Shown here: positions 26,437 through 35,280 of the stretch, piece by piece
Layout of the letters: every line of letters starts with the position of its first letter
Position numbering within the stretch: position 1 is the stretch's first letter
Origin: Aquimarina sp042434915
Lineage (GTDB): Bacteria > Bacteroidota > Bacteroidia > Flavobacteriales > Flavobacteriaceae
NCBI RefSeq assembly: GCF_042434915.1
Contig: NZ_CP170198.1
Span: 2,170,001-2,234,000, forward strand
DNA length: 64,000 nt
Direction: 5' to 3'
Program-made: the position numbers and the translations under genes
The notes under the pieces: model-generated
Seen by the model: the letters and a program-made list of their open reading frames with translations, nothing else
What the model was told of the DNA's origin: nothing
The model's database searches: none

Positions 26437-27219
26437 TTATCCAAAAATGCGGTTGAGTATTGCTGCCAATCTAGCCCCACCTTTTTCTAGTTGTTGCTGC
26501 ACTATTTCAAAATGATCGTACATGTAACGATAGCCTAGTTTGTCCCCACTTTGCGCAGAATCATAGACTGCTTTGGCAAGGTTCTGCGATTCGTAACTCC
26601 AATCTAACAGAGTACCTTGAATCACTTTTTTATATGTTTTCTTAGAAAATTTTGTTGCGTTACTAGCTAATTCGGTATAACTCATTCCATTATGATCAAT
26701 CATCTCGCTATCCCATACTCTATGTAAATTTGAGCCTTTTTTGAACCACTGTACTTGGATATCATTACCTCCCTTATCCTCTGCTCTACCAACATGTAAG
26801 GGTTGATGTAAATCACCTATTAAATGAATTAGCATTTTTAAATAAAAAGTCTTTTCTGATTTTGCAGCGGTTTTTGTATTTAGAATTTTGACACAAAACT
26901 CTATACCTTGTAAAATATCTCCGCCAGAATAAGCTGTTTCTTTCCTGTACTTTTCTCCAAATTCAAAATTAACATAATGCCAAGGTCCAAATTTTTTGAA
27001 AGCTTTGTCACTTTTAATATCATCTGCAAATGTAGACACCCATGCTATTGAATTTCCATCGAGTAAAGAACCTATTGCTCGAGCTGCTCGTTTGGTCAAA
27101 TATTTTTCGGCAATTTTTGCGGTTGTTCTATGTCCTGTTTTTCCCCAATCATCCTTTGCTACACTATAATTTATAGTAAGCATTGTAAGCATAAGATAAA
27201 GCGTACAGTGATATTTCAT
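26437..27219 (-). CDS. S1/P1 nuclease
   Basis: A secreted zinc-dependent nuclease that degrades single-stranded DNA and RNA. After a signal peptide (MKYHCTLYLMLTMLTINYSVAK) the mature protein opens DDWGKTGHRTTAKIAEKYL, whose Trp and His are zinc ligands. Further ligands are in FADDIKSDK, WHYVNFEFG, LIHLIGDLHQPLHVGRAEDKGGNDIQV and NLHRVWDSEMI. The start at 27219 is preferred: the alternative upstream TTG at 27237 lies inside the -7 promoter box at 27235-27242. Likely role is extracellular or periplasmic nucleic acid scavenging. Confidence 0.93.
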   Translation of the reverse strand: MKYHCTLYLMLTMLTINYSVAKDDWGKTGHRTTAKIAEKYLTKRAARAIGSLLDGNSIAWVSTFADDIKSDKAFKKFGPWHYVNFEFGEKYRKETAYSGGDILQGIEFCVKILNTKTAAKSEKTFYLKMLIHLIGDLHQPLHVGRAEDKGGNDIQVQWFKKGSNLHRVWDSEMIDHNGMSYTELASNATKFSKKTYKKVIQGTLLDWSYESQNLAKAVYDSAQSGDKLGYRYMYDHFEIVQQQLEKGGARLAAILNRIFG

Positions 27220-27234
27220 CGTTAAATTTTGAAG

Positions 27235-27242
27235 CAAAGATA
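27235..27242 (-). promoter_or_regulatory. -7 promoter box of the S1/P1 nuclease gene
   Basis: Read on the minus strand, TATCTTTG is an exact match to the Bacteroidota consensus TAnnTTTG, followed by C. It is 15 bp upstream of the ATG ending at 27219 and helps decide that start. Confidence 0.6.
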
Positions 27243-27399
27243 AAAAAGGCTATGTTAGTGCACTATTAAATTATAAATTTTCGTTTAGCTCTTATTACAC
27301 ATTTTAAAAACTTAAATAATAAAAAAAACAGCCCAATGTCTGTATTACATTTTACTATTAGATTTTGGAACTACTGTTTAAACAAAAAATGTAAGTAAA

Positions 27400-28347
27400 A
27401 TGACCCCAAATTTTATGAGAATTTATTTAAGCACAGTGCTAGTATTCATAATTATGAGTAATTGTTTTTCTCAAGAAAAAGAATACAATACTGCAATTAT
27501 AAAAATTAATCCATACGTTGAAGGTAATCTAGTGACTCCCTATGCTGATGAGAAGGTGCCTCTGGTTATTTTTATTATGGATGCTGGCGCAATAAACCGT
27601 GATGGCAATGATAGAATGTCAAAAAATGAAACCTTTAAAAAATTATCAAGAGAACTTGCTAAACATGGCATCGCCTCCTTTAGATATGATAAACGAATCT
27701 TTACGATGGATCGCATGGGGTTTAAAGAAAATGAAATTTCATTTAAAAACTTTATCAACGATGCGATAGAAATAATTGATTATTTTAAAAAGAATAATGA
27801 TTATTCAAAAATAGTCCTTGCTGGACATGGTCAAGGCAGTCTTGTTGGCATGATAGCAGCCAAAGATAAAGCAGACGCTTTTATCAACATTGCTGGCAAT
27901 GCAGAGACTATTGATAACGTAATTATTAATCAACTTACCGAGCAAGCTCCGGGTTTAGATAGAAGTGCTGCATTAGCATTTCAACAACTTAAACAAAATG
28001 GTAGAGCAACAGTATACGAGCCGGCTTTAGAATCAATTTTCAGATACGATCTCCAACCCTTTATGCGCACTTGGTTGGCGTATGATCCCAGTATCGAAAT
28101 TGCTAAGTTAAAAATTCCTATCTTGTTGCTATATGGTAAAAAGGACATTCAAGTAAACCCTAATGAAGGAGTGAAGTTAAAAGAAGCTGCACCAAATGCA
28201 TCACTGGTTCTTATCGATAACATGAATCATATTTTACGAGAAATTAAGGGTAATCGCTTGGAAAATCAAAAGTCTTATAATGAATCTTGGCGACCTATTA
28301 TGCCCGAAGTCATCCAATCATTGGCGACATTTATTACTCAGCAATAG
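27400..28347 (+). CDS. Alpha/beta-hydrolase fold protein, nucleophile position changed
   Basis: A 315-residue exported protein (N-terminal hydrophobic segment IYLSTVLVFIIMSNCFSQ) with an alpha/beta-hydrolase fold close to the Bacteroidota family that carries GHSxGS. The later elements are intact: LLYGKKDIQVNP (acid) and DNMNHIL (His). At the nucleophile elbow the sequence is AGHGQGSLVGM, so Gly144 occupies the place of the catalytic Ser. AGT to GGT is a single-base change. The enzyme may be inactive or use the neighbouring Ser147. The preceding DAGAINRDGN corresponds to the oxyanion GSG..DRDGN region and is also altered. The true start may be Met6 (27415). Confidence 0.75.
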   Translation: MTPNFMRIYLSTVLVFIIMSNCFSQEKEYNTAIIKINPYVEGNLVTPYADEKVPLVIFIMDAGAINRDGNDRMSKNETFKKLSRELAKHGIASFRYDKRIFTMDRMGFKENEISFKNFINDAIEIIDYFKKNNDYSKIVLAGHGQGSLVGMIAAKDKADAFINIAGNAETIDNVIINQLTEQAPGLDRSAALAFQQLKQNGRATVYEPALESIFRYDLQPFMRTWLAYDPSIEIAKLKIPILLLYGKKDIQVNPNEGVKLKEAAPNASLVLIDNMNHILREIKGNRLENQKSYNESWRPIMPEVIQSLATFITQQ

Positions 28348-28380
28348 TGCAATATAATTTTCAACTAAATTTATAATTAG

Positions 28381-29190
28381 ATGCCGTATCGAATTGTATT
28401 TACAGATATCGACGGAACTTTGTTAAATGCTGATCGCGAACTATCAAAGTTTACTATTCAGGAGATTCGACGTATAAAATCAGAGATCCCTGTAGTACTT
28501 ATATCTTCTAGAATGCCTAGTGCAATGTACCATCTGCAAGAACAATTAGCTATTATAGATCAACCTTTAATCTGCTATAATGGCGGATTAATCGTTCATA
28601 ACAACAATATAATTAGTTCGACCACCATACCTATAGAGCATGTTCAACAAATTGTAGAACAGTCTATTGACCTGCAGGTTCACCTAAGCCTGTACCACAA
28701 GGATGAGTGGTATGTGCCTTCTAATGACTTTTGGGCTAAGAGAGAAGCTAACAATACGAAAGTCACTCCAGTTGTACAAGATTTGAAATACACCGTGAAC
28801 AAATGGAATACAGAAAACAAAGGGGCTCACAAAATTATGTGCATGGGTCAGGAAGAAAGTGTGACCAAAATGTATAATTATCTAAAAGATAATTTTGAGG
28901 GAGATCTTCATCTGTATCGCTCTAAGCCTACCTATATTGAAATAGCTTCTAAAACAATCTCAAAACAAACAGCAGTGCAACATTTATTGTCTACACATTA
29001 TAACATTGATATAAAAAATGCAGTTGCATTTGGCGATAACTATAACGATATAGCTATGATAAAAGCTGTTGGTATAGGTGTAGCCGTAGCAAACGCAAAG
29101 GAGGAAACGTTAAAAGCTGCAAAACATGTAACACTTCACGCAAAACAAGATGGAGTTGCTCAATTTATTAAGGATCATATAATACTATAA
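28381..29190 (+). CDS. Cof-type HAD-IIB family sugar-phosphate phosphatase
   Basis: A 269-residue cytoplasmic phosphatase of the HAD superfamily, Cof/YidA subgroup, which dephosphorylates sugar phosphates and related metabolites. Motif I is FTDIDGTLL with both aspartates, motif II lies in PVVLISSRM, and motif III/IV in KQTAVQHLL and FGDNYNDIAMI. The C2-type cap (residues about 85-190) sits between motifs II and III. IGVAVANAKEETLKAAKHVT is the usual ending of Cof proteins. It stands 4 bp before the M61 peptidase gene and is probably in one operon with the genes from 27400 onward. Confidence 0.92.
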   Translation: MPYRIVFTDIDGTLLNADRELSKFTIQEIRRIKSEIPVVLISSRMPSAMYHLQEQLAIIDQPLICYNGGLIVHNNNIISSTTIPIEHVQQIVEQSIDLQVHLSLYHKDEWYVPSNDFWAKREANNTKVTPVVQDLKYTVNKWNTENKGAHKIMCMGQEESVTKMYNYLKDNFEGDLHLYRSKPTYIEIASKTISKQTAVQHLLSTHYNIDIKNAVAFGDNYNDIAMIKAVGIGVAVANAKEETLKAAKHVTLHAKQDGVAQFIKDHIIL

Positions 29191-29194
29191 CGGC

Positions 29195-31063
29195 GTGATC
29201 AAAAGATTTTTTTTACTTGTTAGTATTGCAGTATTGGTTATAGCTTGTAAGACAAGTCAACCCACCTCTACCCCCTATATCTATGCTTCACCAATTCTTA
29301 CAACGATTGATTTGACTAATGTTAAAGATGATAAAATTAAGGTAGTTTATAATCCCAATAATATAACACAAGATACGTTACTTTTTAACTTTCCGGCAAT
29401 CATTCCTGGTACCTACACAATAGCTAATTACGGTGAATTTATAGAGAACCTTACAGCGCATGCAAAGGATGGCACATTGTTACATATAAAAAAGCATACT
29501 ACAAATCAATGGATAATTTTTGATGCTAAAAAATTAGACAAAATAAGCTACTGGGTTAATGATACTTTTGACGATGAACAGAATCATACCATATTCTCAC
29601 CTACTGGATCAAGTTATGAAAAAGATAAACTTTTTCTTCTTAATCTTCATGGATTAATTGGGTATTATGATGACTCAAAATTGAGAAAACACACTGTTTT
29701 GATACAATATCCATCTACGTTGCTCGGCACCACTGATTCAGTTTCTGAAGAAAATAGTAAACTTCCTTACAAAATTGATAAGTTATTATTCAAAACATAT
29801 GCCTCACTTGTGGATACTCCTTTAATGTACCAAGCATATGCATCAGAAAAATTTACAATTGATGACATGGATGTGTTTCTTAATACATATTCTCCAAAAA
29901 TGCGTCATACTGCAAAAACAATTAGACCCGAATTGGAACGGGTATTAAAAGCTCAAAAGAACTTTTTAGGAGATTTTAAAATTCCTACGCATTATGCTAT
30001 TTTATTGTATTTATCCTCTGCCAGTAAAAATGACGCTAGAGGGTTTGGAGCTCTCGAGCATCACAATGCAACCTTAGCCGTTTTGCCAGAATCGCTATCA
30101 TCAGATAATTTGAATGCCACTTTAGCAGATATTATTTCTCATGAATTCTTTCATATATTAACTCCGTTGCATCTACATTCTGAAGAAATTCACAACTATA
30201 ATTATCAAAAGCCAGAAATGTCTAAACATCTATGGTTGTATGAAGGCATGACCGAGTATTTCTCTATGTTATTTCAAATTCATCAAGGATTAATTCTTAA
30301 GGAAGATTTTTATGCTCGAATAACCGAAAAGATTAATGCCTCTGTACAATATGATAGTTATTCATTTACCGAATTAAGCAAAAATATTTTAAAAGAACCA
30401 TACAAAAGTAATTACCCTAATGTTTATCAAAAAGGAGCATTACTATCGCTATGTATCGATTTAATAATGAGAGAAGAAAGCAAAGGAGCTTATGGAGTTT
30501 TAGACCTTCTCAAAAACTTAATCTCATTATACGGTGACAATAAACCTTTTAATGACCAAGAGCTTTTTACTGCAATTGAAACTTTATCTTACCCATCGAT
30601 AGCAACTTTTCTTGCCAATTCTGTAGCAGGCAACACCAGTATTGATTATAATTTTTACCTCAATAAGGCAGGGCTTGAACTTTCACAAAAACAAGTAGCT
30701 ACTTCCTATTTTATACATGAAACTCAACCCTTACTCGAAGTCGATCTAGCTACTAAAGAAATTCGCTTTACTACTAACTCACCTCTCAATTCATTTTTAC
30801 AAACTTTGGGTATTAAAGGTCACGATGTTCTTTTATCTATTGATGGTAAAAAATATACATCGAGTAATTTTTATGAAATTTTTGCAGATTCTAACCGCTG
30901 GATAGCTGGTCAAACAAAAACATTTATAATTAGAAGAGGATCTAAAAACATTACCCTGACAGCTATTACAAATACACCAACCACTGCCAAAACTGTAATA
31001 AAACAAATAGAGAACCCATCTCAGTTACAACAAGATGTCTTTAAAAATTGGATCAACGAATAA
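29195..31063 (+). CDS. M61 family peptidase lipoprotein (glycyl aminopeptidase-like)
   Basis: A 622-residue membrane-anchored metallopeptidase. The lipoprotein signal is MIKRFFLLVSIAVLVIACKTS (Cys18). An M61 N-terminal beta-domain is followed by the zinc site His316-Glu317-x2-His320 (ISHEFFHILTPLHL) with the third ligand Glu350 (LWLYEGMTEYFSM). A PDZ-like domain ends the protein (LQTLGIKGHDVLLSIDGKKYT). The family cleaves glycine- or alanine-leading peptides. The start is GTG at 29195, 4 bp after the HAD gene. Confidence 0.9.
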   Translation: MIKRFFLLVSIAVLVIACKTSQPTSTPYIYASPILTTIDLTNVKDDKIKVVYNPNNITQDTLLFNFPAIIPGTYTIANYGEFIENLTAHAKDGTLLHIKKHTTNQWIIFDAKKLDKISYWVNDTFDDEQNHTIFSPTGSSYEKDKLFLLNLHGLIGYYDDSKLRKHTVLIQYPSTLLGTTDSVSEENSKLPYKIDKLLFKTYASLVDTPLMYQAYASEKFTIDDMDVFLNTYSPKMRHTAKTIRPELERVLKAQKNFLGDFKIPTHYAILLYLSSASKNDARGFGALEHHNATLAVLPESLSSDNLNATLADIISHEFFHILTPLHLHSEEIHNYNYQKPEMSKHLWLYEGMTEYFSMLFQIHQGLILKEDFYARITEKINASVQYDSYSFTELSKNILKEPYKSNYPNVYQKGALLSLCIDLIMREESKGAYGVLDLLKNLISLYGDNKPFNDQELFTAIETLSYPSIATFLANSVAGNTSIDYNFYLNKAGLELSQKQVATSYFIHETQPLLEVDLATKEIRFTTNSPLNSFLQTLGIKGHDVLLSIDGKKYTSSNFYEIFADSNRWIAGQTKTFIIRRGSKNITLTAITNTPTTAKTVIKQIENPSQLQQDVFKNWINE

Positions 31064-31083
31064 CTTAATTAATACGCTTACTA

Positions 31084-32388
31084 ATGGAAAATACTCCTTA
31101 TTTCACAAATGACACGATAGTTTTTGGGATTCTTATGCTTTGTTTAGGTACTGTATTCTACACGGCCTCACTTACTAATACTTTTTGGAAAACATTCTAC
31201 AAATACGTTCCCGCTTTATTACTGTGCTATCTTTTACCGGCTATTTTTAACTCTATTGGACTGATATCTCCAGAGTGGAAAGAGCTAGATAAGGATGGAA
31301 ATCTTATCGAGCAATCATCTAGTGTTTATTATATAGCTAGTCGCTATTTACTACCAGCCTCCCTTGTCCTTATGACATTAAGCATAGACTTGAAAAGTGT
31401 TTTTAACCTAGGTCCGAAGGCTCTTATTATGTTCTTTACTGGTACTGTGGGGATAATCATTGGTGGCCCTATTGCTATTTTATTAATATCTATACTATCA
31501 CCAGAAACGCTAGGAGGAGTTGGTTTTGATGCTGTATGGAGAGGATTATCCACGCTGGCGGGAAGTTGGATAGGAGGCGGTGCAAATCAAGCTGCTATGC
31601 TCGAGATCTATCAATACAATCCTGATAAATATGGTGGTATGGTATTGGTCGATATCGTTATAGCAAATATCTGGATGGCTATTATATTAATTGGTATCGA
31701 TCGCAATAAAGCTATAGACACATGGCTCAAGGCAGATACCTCGGCTATAGAGGCTTTAAAAAACAAGGTAGCTAATTATACAGCTAGTATTTCAAGAACA
31801 CCTAGTTTAACAGACTATATCGTTATGCTATCCATAGCATTTGTAGCTGTTGGGATTGCCCATTGGGGGGCAGGTGGGATTTCTAATTTCCTGTCAGAGA
31901 ATTTCTCAATATTTAACGACAAAAGCTCGGCGCTATCCTCTTTTACTTCCACATTCTTTTGGCTGATAACTATTGCCACACTCATTGGGATAATACTGTC
32001 TTACACCAAAGTTAAGGAATACGAAGGTGCTGGAGCGAGTAAATTAGGAAGTATTTTTATATATATTTTGGTTGCCACAATAGGTATGAAAATGGATTTA
32101 GGAATGATCTTCGAAAACCCTGGGCTTTTAGTAATAGGTCTCGTATGGATGACTATTCATGCAGGATTGTTAATAGCAGTTGCAAAGTTAATCAAAGCAC
32201 CCTACTTATTCTTGGCGGTTGGTAGTCAAGCAAACGTAGGAGGTGCAGCCTCGGCACCTGTAGTTGCTGCAGCATTTCATCCCTCGTTAGCCACTGTTGG
32301 TGTTCTACTCGCTGTTTTTGGCTATGTGGTGGGAACATATGGAGCTATTTTATGTACGATATTAATGGAAATTGCAGCAGCTGGCTAG
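31084..32388 (+). CDS. DUF819 family membrane protein
   Basis: A 434-residue inner-membrane protein with about 11 hydrophobic segments. It has the DUF819 hallmarks: DTIVFGILMLCLG at the start, PASLVLMTLSIDLKSVFNLGPKAL, GSWIGGGANQAAM with its glycine-rich loop, and the late SQANVGGAASAPVVAAAFHPSLATVGVLLAVFGYVVGTYGA. The GG-x-ANQAAM and NVGGAASAP loops resemble re-entrant loops of anion or carboxylate transporters, so a transport role is plausible but not established. It is 20 bp after the M61 gene. Confidence 0.88.
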   Translation: MENTPYFTNDTIVFGILMLCLGTVFYTASLTNTFWKTFYKYVPALLLCYLLPAIFNSIGLISPEWKELDKDGNLIEQSSSVYYIASRYLLPASLVLMTLSIDLKSVFNLGPKALIMFFTGTVGIIIGGPIAILLISILSPETLGGVGFDAVWRGLSTLAGSWIGGGANQAAMLEIYQYNPDKYGGMVLVDIVIANIWMAIILIGIDRNKAIDTWLKADTSAIEALKNKVANYTASISRTPSLTDYIVMLSIAFVAVGIAHWGAGGISNFLSENFSIFNDKSSALSSFTSTFFWLITIATLIGIILSYTKVKEYEGAGASKLGSIFIYILVATIGMKMDLGMIFENPGLLVIGLVWMTIHAGLLIAVAKLIKAPYLFLAVGSQANVGGAASAPVVAAAFHPSLATVGVLLAVFGYVVGTYGAILCTILMEIAAAG

Positions 32389-32408
32389 TATAATATTTCA
32401 AATTGTAG

Positions 32409-32416
32409 CATCTTTG
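32409..32416 (+). promoter_or_regulatory. -7 promoter-like box of the DUF4369 gene
   Basis: CATCTTTG, one base off TAnnTTTG, lies 30 bp upstream of the ATG at 32447 and supports that start over the in-frame ATG at 32372 inside the DUF819 gene. Confidence 0.4.
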
Positions 32417-32446
32417 CGCAACATAAAATTAACTAACATATTATCG

Positions 32447-33175
32447 ATGAAACACTACCTTACCATTATTACCATATGTTGCTTTTTAATAAGCTGTTCA
32501 TCTCCAAAAAAAGGAAATGTAACTATTAATGGTACCGTAAAAGGTCTTAAAAAAGGGACTTTATACCTTCAAAGAATACAAGACACTATTTTGGTAAATA
32601 TTGATTCCGTTGTTATTGCTGGAGATCCAAATTTTATCATGTCAACAGAGCTCAAGGAGCCAGAGGTATTGTATTTATATCTTGATAAAGAAGATGGAGC
32701 ACAATACAATGATCGCTTAAACTTTTTTGCAGAACCAGGTGATATTACAATAGAAACCACCTTGACAGGCTTTGAAAAAGATGTGATGATCATTGGAGGC
32801 AAAAACGAAATAAAACTTCAGGAATTTAAGAAAATGAATCAGCGTTTTAATGATCGTAACCTACGATTAATTAAAGAAAACTTTGAGGCAAGTAAACAAA
32901 ACGATCAGGATAAGCTGATGGAAAATGATGTTGCCTATAAAAAACTATTAAAACAAAAGTATCTGTATACTATTAATTTTGCAGTCACTAATCGCAAATT
33001 AGAAGTTTCACCTTATATAACTCTCAACGAAATTTTTGATGCTAATATTAAATTTTTAGATACTATTGCGAACTCTATGAGCCCTAGAGTAAGAAAATCT
33101 ATGTATGGTAAACAATTAATTCAATATATTAAAGATCGTAAGGCAAAAGAAGCGTATAACGAAATAGCCAACTAA
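32447..33175 (+). CDS. DUF4369 lipoprotein
   Basis: A lipoprotein of about 242 residues. The signal MKHYLTIITICCFLISCSSPK has a good lipobox ending at Cys17. Residues 25-120 match the DUF4369 beta-domain found at the N-terminus of Bacteroidota thioredoxin-like proteins (VTINGTVKGLKKGTLYLQRIQDTILVNIDSVVIAGD... FFAEPGDITIETTL). The C-terminal part is helical and has no CxxC, so the thioredoxin domain that usually follows is absent. I chose the ATG at 32447 because it begins the lipoprotein signal; the longer frame from 32372 would bury it. Confidence 0.85.
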   Translation: MKHYLTIITICCFLISCSSPKKGNVTINGTVKGLKKGTLYLQRIQDTILVNIDSVVIAGDPNFIMSTELKEPEVLYLYLDKEDGAQYNDRLNFFAEPGDITIETTLTGFEKDVMIIGGKNEIKLQEFKKMNQRFNDRNLRLIKENFEASKQNDQDKLMENDVAYKKLLKQKYLYTINFAVTNRKLEVSPYITLNEIFDANIKFLDTIANSMSPRVRKSMYGKQLIQYIKDRKAKEAYNEIAN

Positions 33176-33199
33176 GAAAACGTAGCTTTATATAATAAA

Positions 33200-33230
33200 A
33201 AAAACTCCAGATAATTTATCTGGAGTTTTT
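33200..33230. terminator. Bidirectional intrinsic terminator
   Basis: Near-symmetrical hairpin: AAAAACTCCAGATAA paired with TTATCTGGAGTTTTT, centred near 33215. It separates the plus-strand DUF4369 gene from the minus-strand tRNA gene and can end both transcripts. Confidence 0.92.
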
Positions 33231-33238
33231 GCTTTTTG

Positions 33239-33312
33239 AGCCGATGGAGGGACTCGAACCCACGACCTGCTGATTACAAATCAGCTGCTCTAGCCAGCTG
33301 AGCTACATCGGC
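33239..33312 (-). tRNA. tRNA-Thr (anticodon TGT)
   Basis: A complete 74-nt cloverleaf on the minus strand. The acceptor GCCGATG pairs with CATCGGC. The D-arm contains AGCTCAGCTGG, the anticodon arm is CTGATTTGTAATCAG with TGT in the loop, and the T-arm contains GGTTCGAGTCC. The 3' CCA is not encoded, as is common in this group. It stands alone, not in a tRNA cluster. Confidence 0.97.
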
Positions 33313-33370
33313 GAAGCGGCTGCAAATATAAATTTTGATTTTATATTTGCAAATACTTTTTTAAAAAAAA

Positions 33371-33637
33371 TTATAAAGAATTTACTTTTTCTATCAATTC
33401 AATTGCTTTCTTTTCTAAATCTTCGCGTACTGCTTTAAAGTGCGCTGCATAATTCTCAACTTTACGCTCATTCACGCGAACCATTAAACTATCAAAAGTA
33501 TTAATTGCCTCAGAAATTATATTTTCTGAAGCTTGTTTATCTGCCTCTGGATTATGTGCCTGCCATAAATACACAGCTTCTATAATATCACCCAAAACAT
33601 AATTTATATCTTTCTTAAGATCTCTTTTATTTGCCAT
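33371..33637 (-). CDS. Small conserved helical protein of unknown function
   Basis: An 88-residue, highly charged and almost wholly helical protein (MANKRDLKKDINYVLGDIIEAVYLWQAHNPEADKQ..., ending AIELIEKVNSL). I know similar short proteins from Flavobacteria but no characterised domain. No signal peptide, no membrane segment and no metal-binding motif is seen. It lies 34 bp downstream of manA on the same strand and may be co-transcribed. A structural or regulatory role is possible; I do not assign one. Confidence 0.7.
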   Translation of the reverse strand: MANKRDLKKDINYVLGDIIEAVYLWQAHNPEADKQASENIISEAINTFDSLMVRVNERKVENYAAHFKAVREDLEKKAIELIEKVNSL

Positions 33638-33671
33638 TATATAAAATTTTATGCAAAACTACTCTTTTCAA

Positions 33672-34649
33672 TTAAATGTACACTTGTAAAAGTTTCGAAA
33701 ATTTAGAATTTAGCGATAATTCTTTTATCGCTGCTGGAACTAATGCTGTTTGACCCGCTTTTAAGCTAACTGTATTAGTAGATGCAGAGATTGCTACCTC
33801 TCCCTCTACACACATGTATACTACGAATGAATCAAAGGTTTTATGAGACATGATTATTGTATCGGTAACTTCAATTAATTCAGTTTTAAAATGTGTACAA
33901 TGAACTAGAGGTGTATTTTTATTAGGACGAGAGCTATAATCGATCTTATACTTTTCATTACTATCAAAATCTATGGATGCCAAGGCTTCTTGTTGGTGCA
34001 ACTCTCGACTATTACCAAGTTTATCAACACGATCCCAATCATACACTCGGTAGGTTATGTCTGATGTTTGTTGTATCTCGGCAATGAGTACACCTGCTCC
34101 GATAGCATGAATAAGACCCGAATACACAAAAAAAACATCCCCTTTTTTTACAGCTTCATAGTGAAGAATATCTTTTATAGTTTTATTACCTACATGCTTT
34201 TGGTATAAATCCTTATCTACTTTTTTATTAAATCCTATAATGATATTCGCATCCTTTTCCGCATCGACAACGTACCACATTTCAGTTTTACCTAAAGAAT
34301 TATGCTTTGCCATCGCTATTTCATCTCCTGGGTGTAATTGTACTGAAAGATCCTCTTTTGCGTCAATAAACTTGATTAGTAAAGGAAATTTATTACCAAA
34401 ACGTTCACTGTTTTTTTTACCCAATAGATTCGATGAAAAGTTTTGAGTTATTTCACTAAGAGATTTACCAGTTAGAGTTCCATTACAAATGATCGAACTT
34501 TCGCCGTCTACATCACTAATCTCCCAACTCTCACCTAATGTATTTGAAGATGATTGTTTTCCTAAAATTGTTCTAAGCTTATTGCCTCCCCAAATCTTTT
34601 CTTTTAAAATTGGTTCAAATTGAAGTATATATAAAGATTGATTATTCAT
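33672..34649 (-). CDS. manA: Mannose-6-phosphate isomerase, class I (short form)
   Basis: Zinc-dependent cytosolic enzyme that interconverts fructose-6-phosphate and mannose-6-phosphate, feeding GDP-mannose and glycan synthesis. The 325-residue cupin protein has LKEKIWGGNKL at the start and the zinc ligands Gln and His in LSVQLHPGDEIA with Glu in GKTEMWYVVDA. The second region, FVYSGLIHAIGAGVLIAEIQQTSDITYRVYDWDR, contains the last His and the catalytic Arg. Short class I enzymes of this kind are typical of Firmicutes and Bacteroidota. A gene-free 220 bp lies between it and queD. Confidence 0.93.
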   Translation of the reverse strand: MNNQSLYILQFEPILKEKIWGGNKLRTILGKQSSSNTLGESWEISDVDGESSIICNGTLTGKSLSEITQNFSSNLLGKKNSERFGNKFPLLIKFIDAKEDLSVQLHPGDEIAMAKHNSLGKTEMWYVVDAEKDANIIIGFNKKVDKDLYQKHVGNKTIKDILHYEAVKKGDVFFVYSGLIHAIGAGVLIAEIQQTSDITYRVYDWDRVDKLGNSRELHQQEALASIDFDSNEKYKIDYSSRPNKNTPLVHCTHFKTELIEVTDTIIMSHKTFDSFVVYMCVEGEVAISASTNTVSLKAGQTALVPAAIKELSLNSKFSKLLQVYI

Positions 34650-34869
34650 TTATTTATTTCTTTTTTTGGGGTCTTTACTTCGAAATATCATTTATAATCT
34701 TTACTTAGTTAACCATTTTATATTGAAAACTTCTTTTAAACGTTTATTCATTCTTTTACTTCTCAAAGAATCAAAAAATTCAAAATGCTTGTTACTTTTT
34801 ATGCTAGATTTATTAAAAAGGAAACAACAGTTGCTGTAAATCTAAGCTATAATCAATATTATTAATCGT

Positions 34870-35280
34870 TTATTCTCCTCGATATATTACAAAGTTACGC
34901 GGAGTTTCATATAGGGTGACTTCTATATCGAATTTTAAAGCCAGTTTCTTTCTAAGTTTTTTCCAAATTACAATCGCTATATTTTCTACTGTTGGATTTA
35001 ATTCTTTGAACTCTACTACTTCTTCATTTAGATTTTTGTGATCTAAGCTATCTTCTATTTCGGTTTTAATATATTCTTTCAAAATCTTTAAGTCAATTAG
35101 ATAACCAGTCTCTGGATCAACTTCACCTGTTACTGCCACAATTAGTTCGTAATTGTGGCCATGATAAAGAGGATTGCTACATTTACCAAAAACTTCCTGA
35201 TTCTTTTTGTCACTCCATTCTTTTTTATAAAGTCTATGAGCTGCATTAAAATGAGCAGTTCTGCAAGCGGTTATTTTCAT
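34870..35280 (-). CDS. queD: 6-carboxytetrahydropterin synthase QueD (PTPS family)
   Basis: A 136-residue member of the 6-pyruvoyl-tetrahydropterin synthase family, which in bacteria usually makes 6-carboxytetrahydropterin for queuosine tRNA modification. Zinc ligands are His in HFNAAHRLY and the pair in LYHGHNYEL. The catalytic Cys is in FGKCSNPLYH, with DHKNLN and LYETPRNF completing the active site. The start overlaps the idi stop by 4 bp (ATGA on the minus strand), so the two genes are coupled. No queC or queE is nearby, so QueD rather than another pterin role is inferred from family frequency. Confidence 0.88.
   Translation of the reverse strand: MKITACRTAHFNAAHRLYKKEWSDKKNQEVFGKCSNPLYHGHNYELIVAVTGEVDPETGYLIDLKILKEYIKTEIEDSLDHKNLNEEVVEFKELNPTVENIAIVIWKKLRKKLALKFDIEVTLYETPRNFVIYRGE

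Noticed and set aside
27220..27237. TTG start extending the S1/P1 nuclease by six residues
   Set aside because: The TTG is part of an exact TAnnTTTG promoter box, so it should not be transcribed; the ATG ending at 27219 begins the signal peptide.
32372..32446. Upstream start for the DUF4369 lipoprotein
   Set aside because: It overlaps the DUF819 gene and would place 25 residues before the lipoprotein signal.
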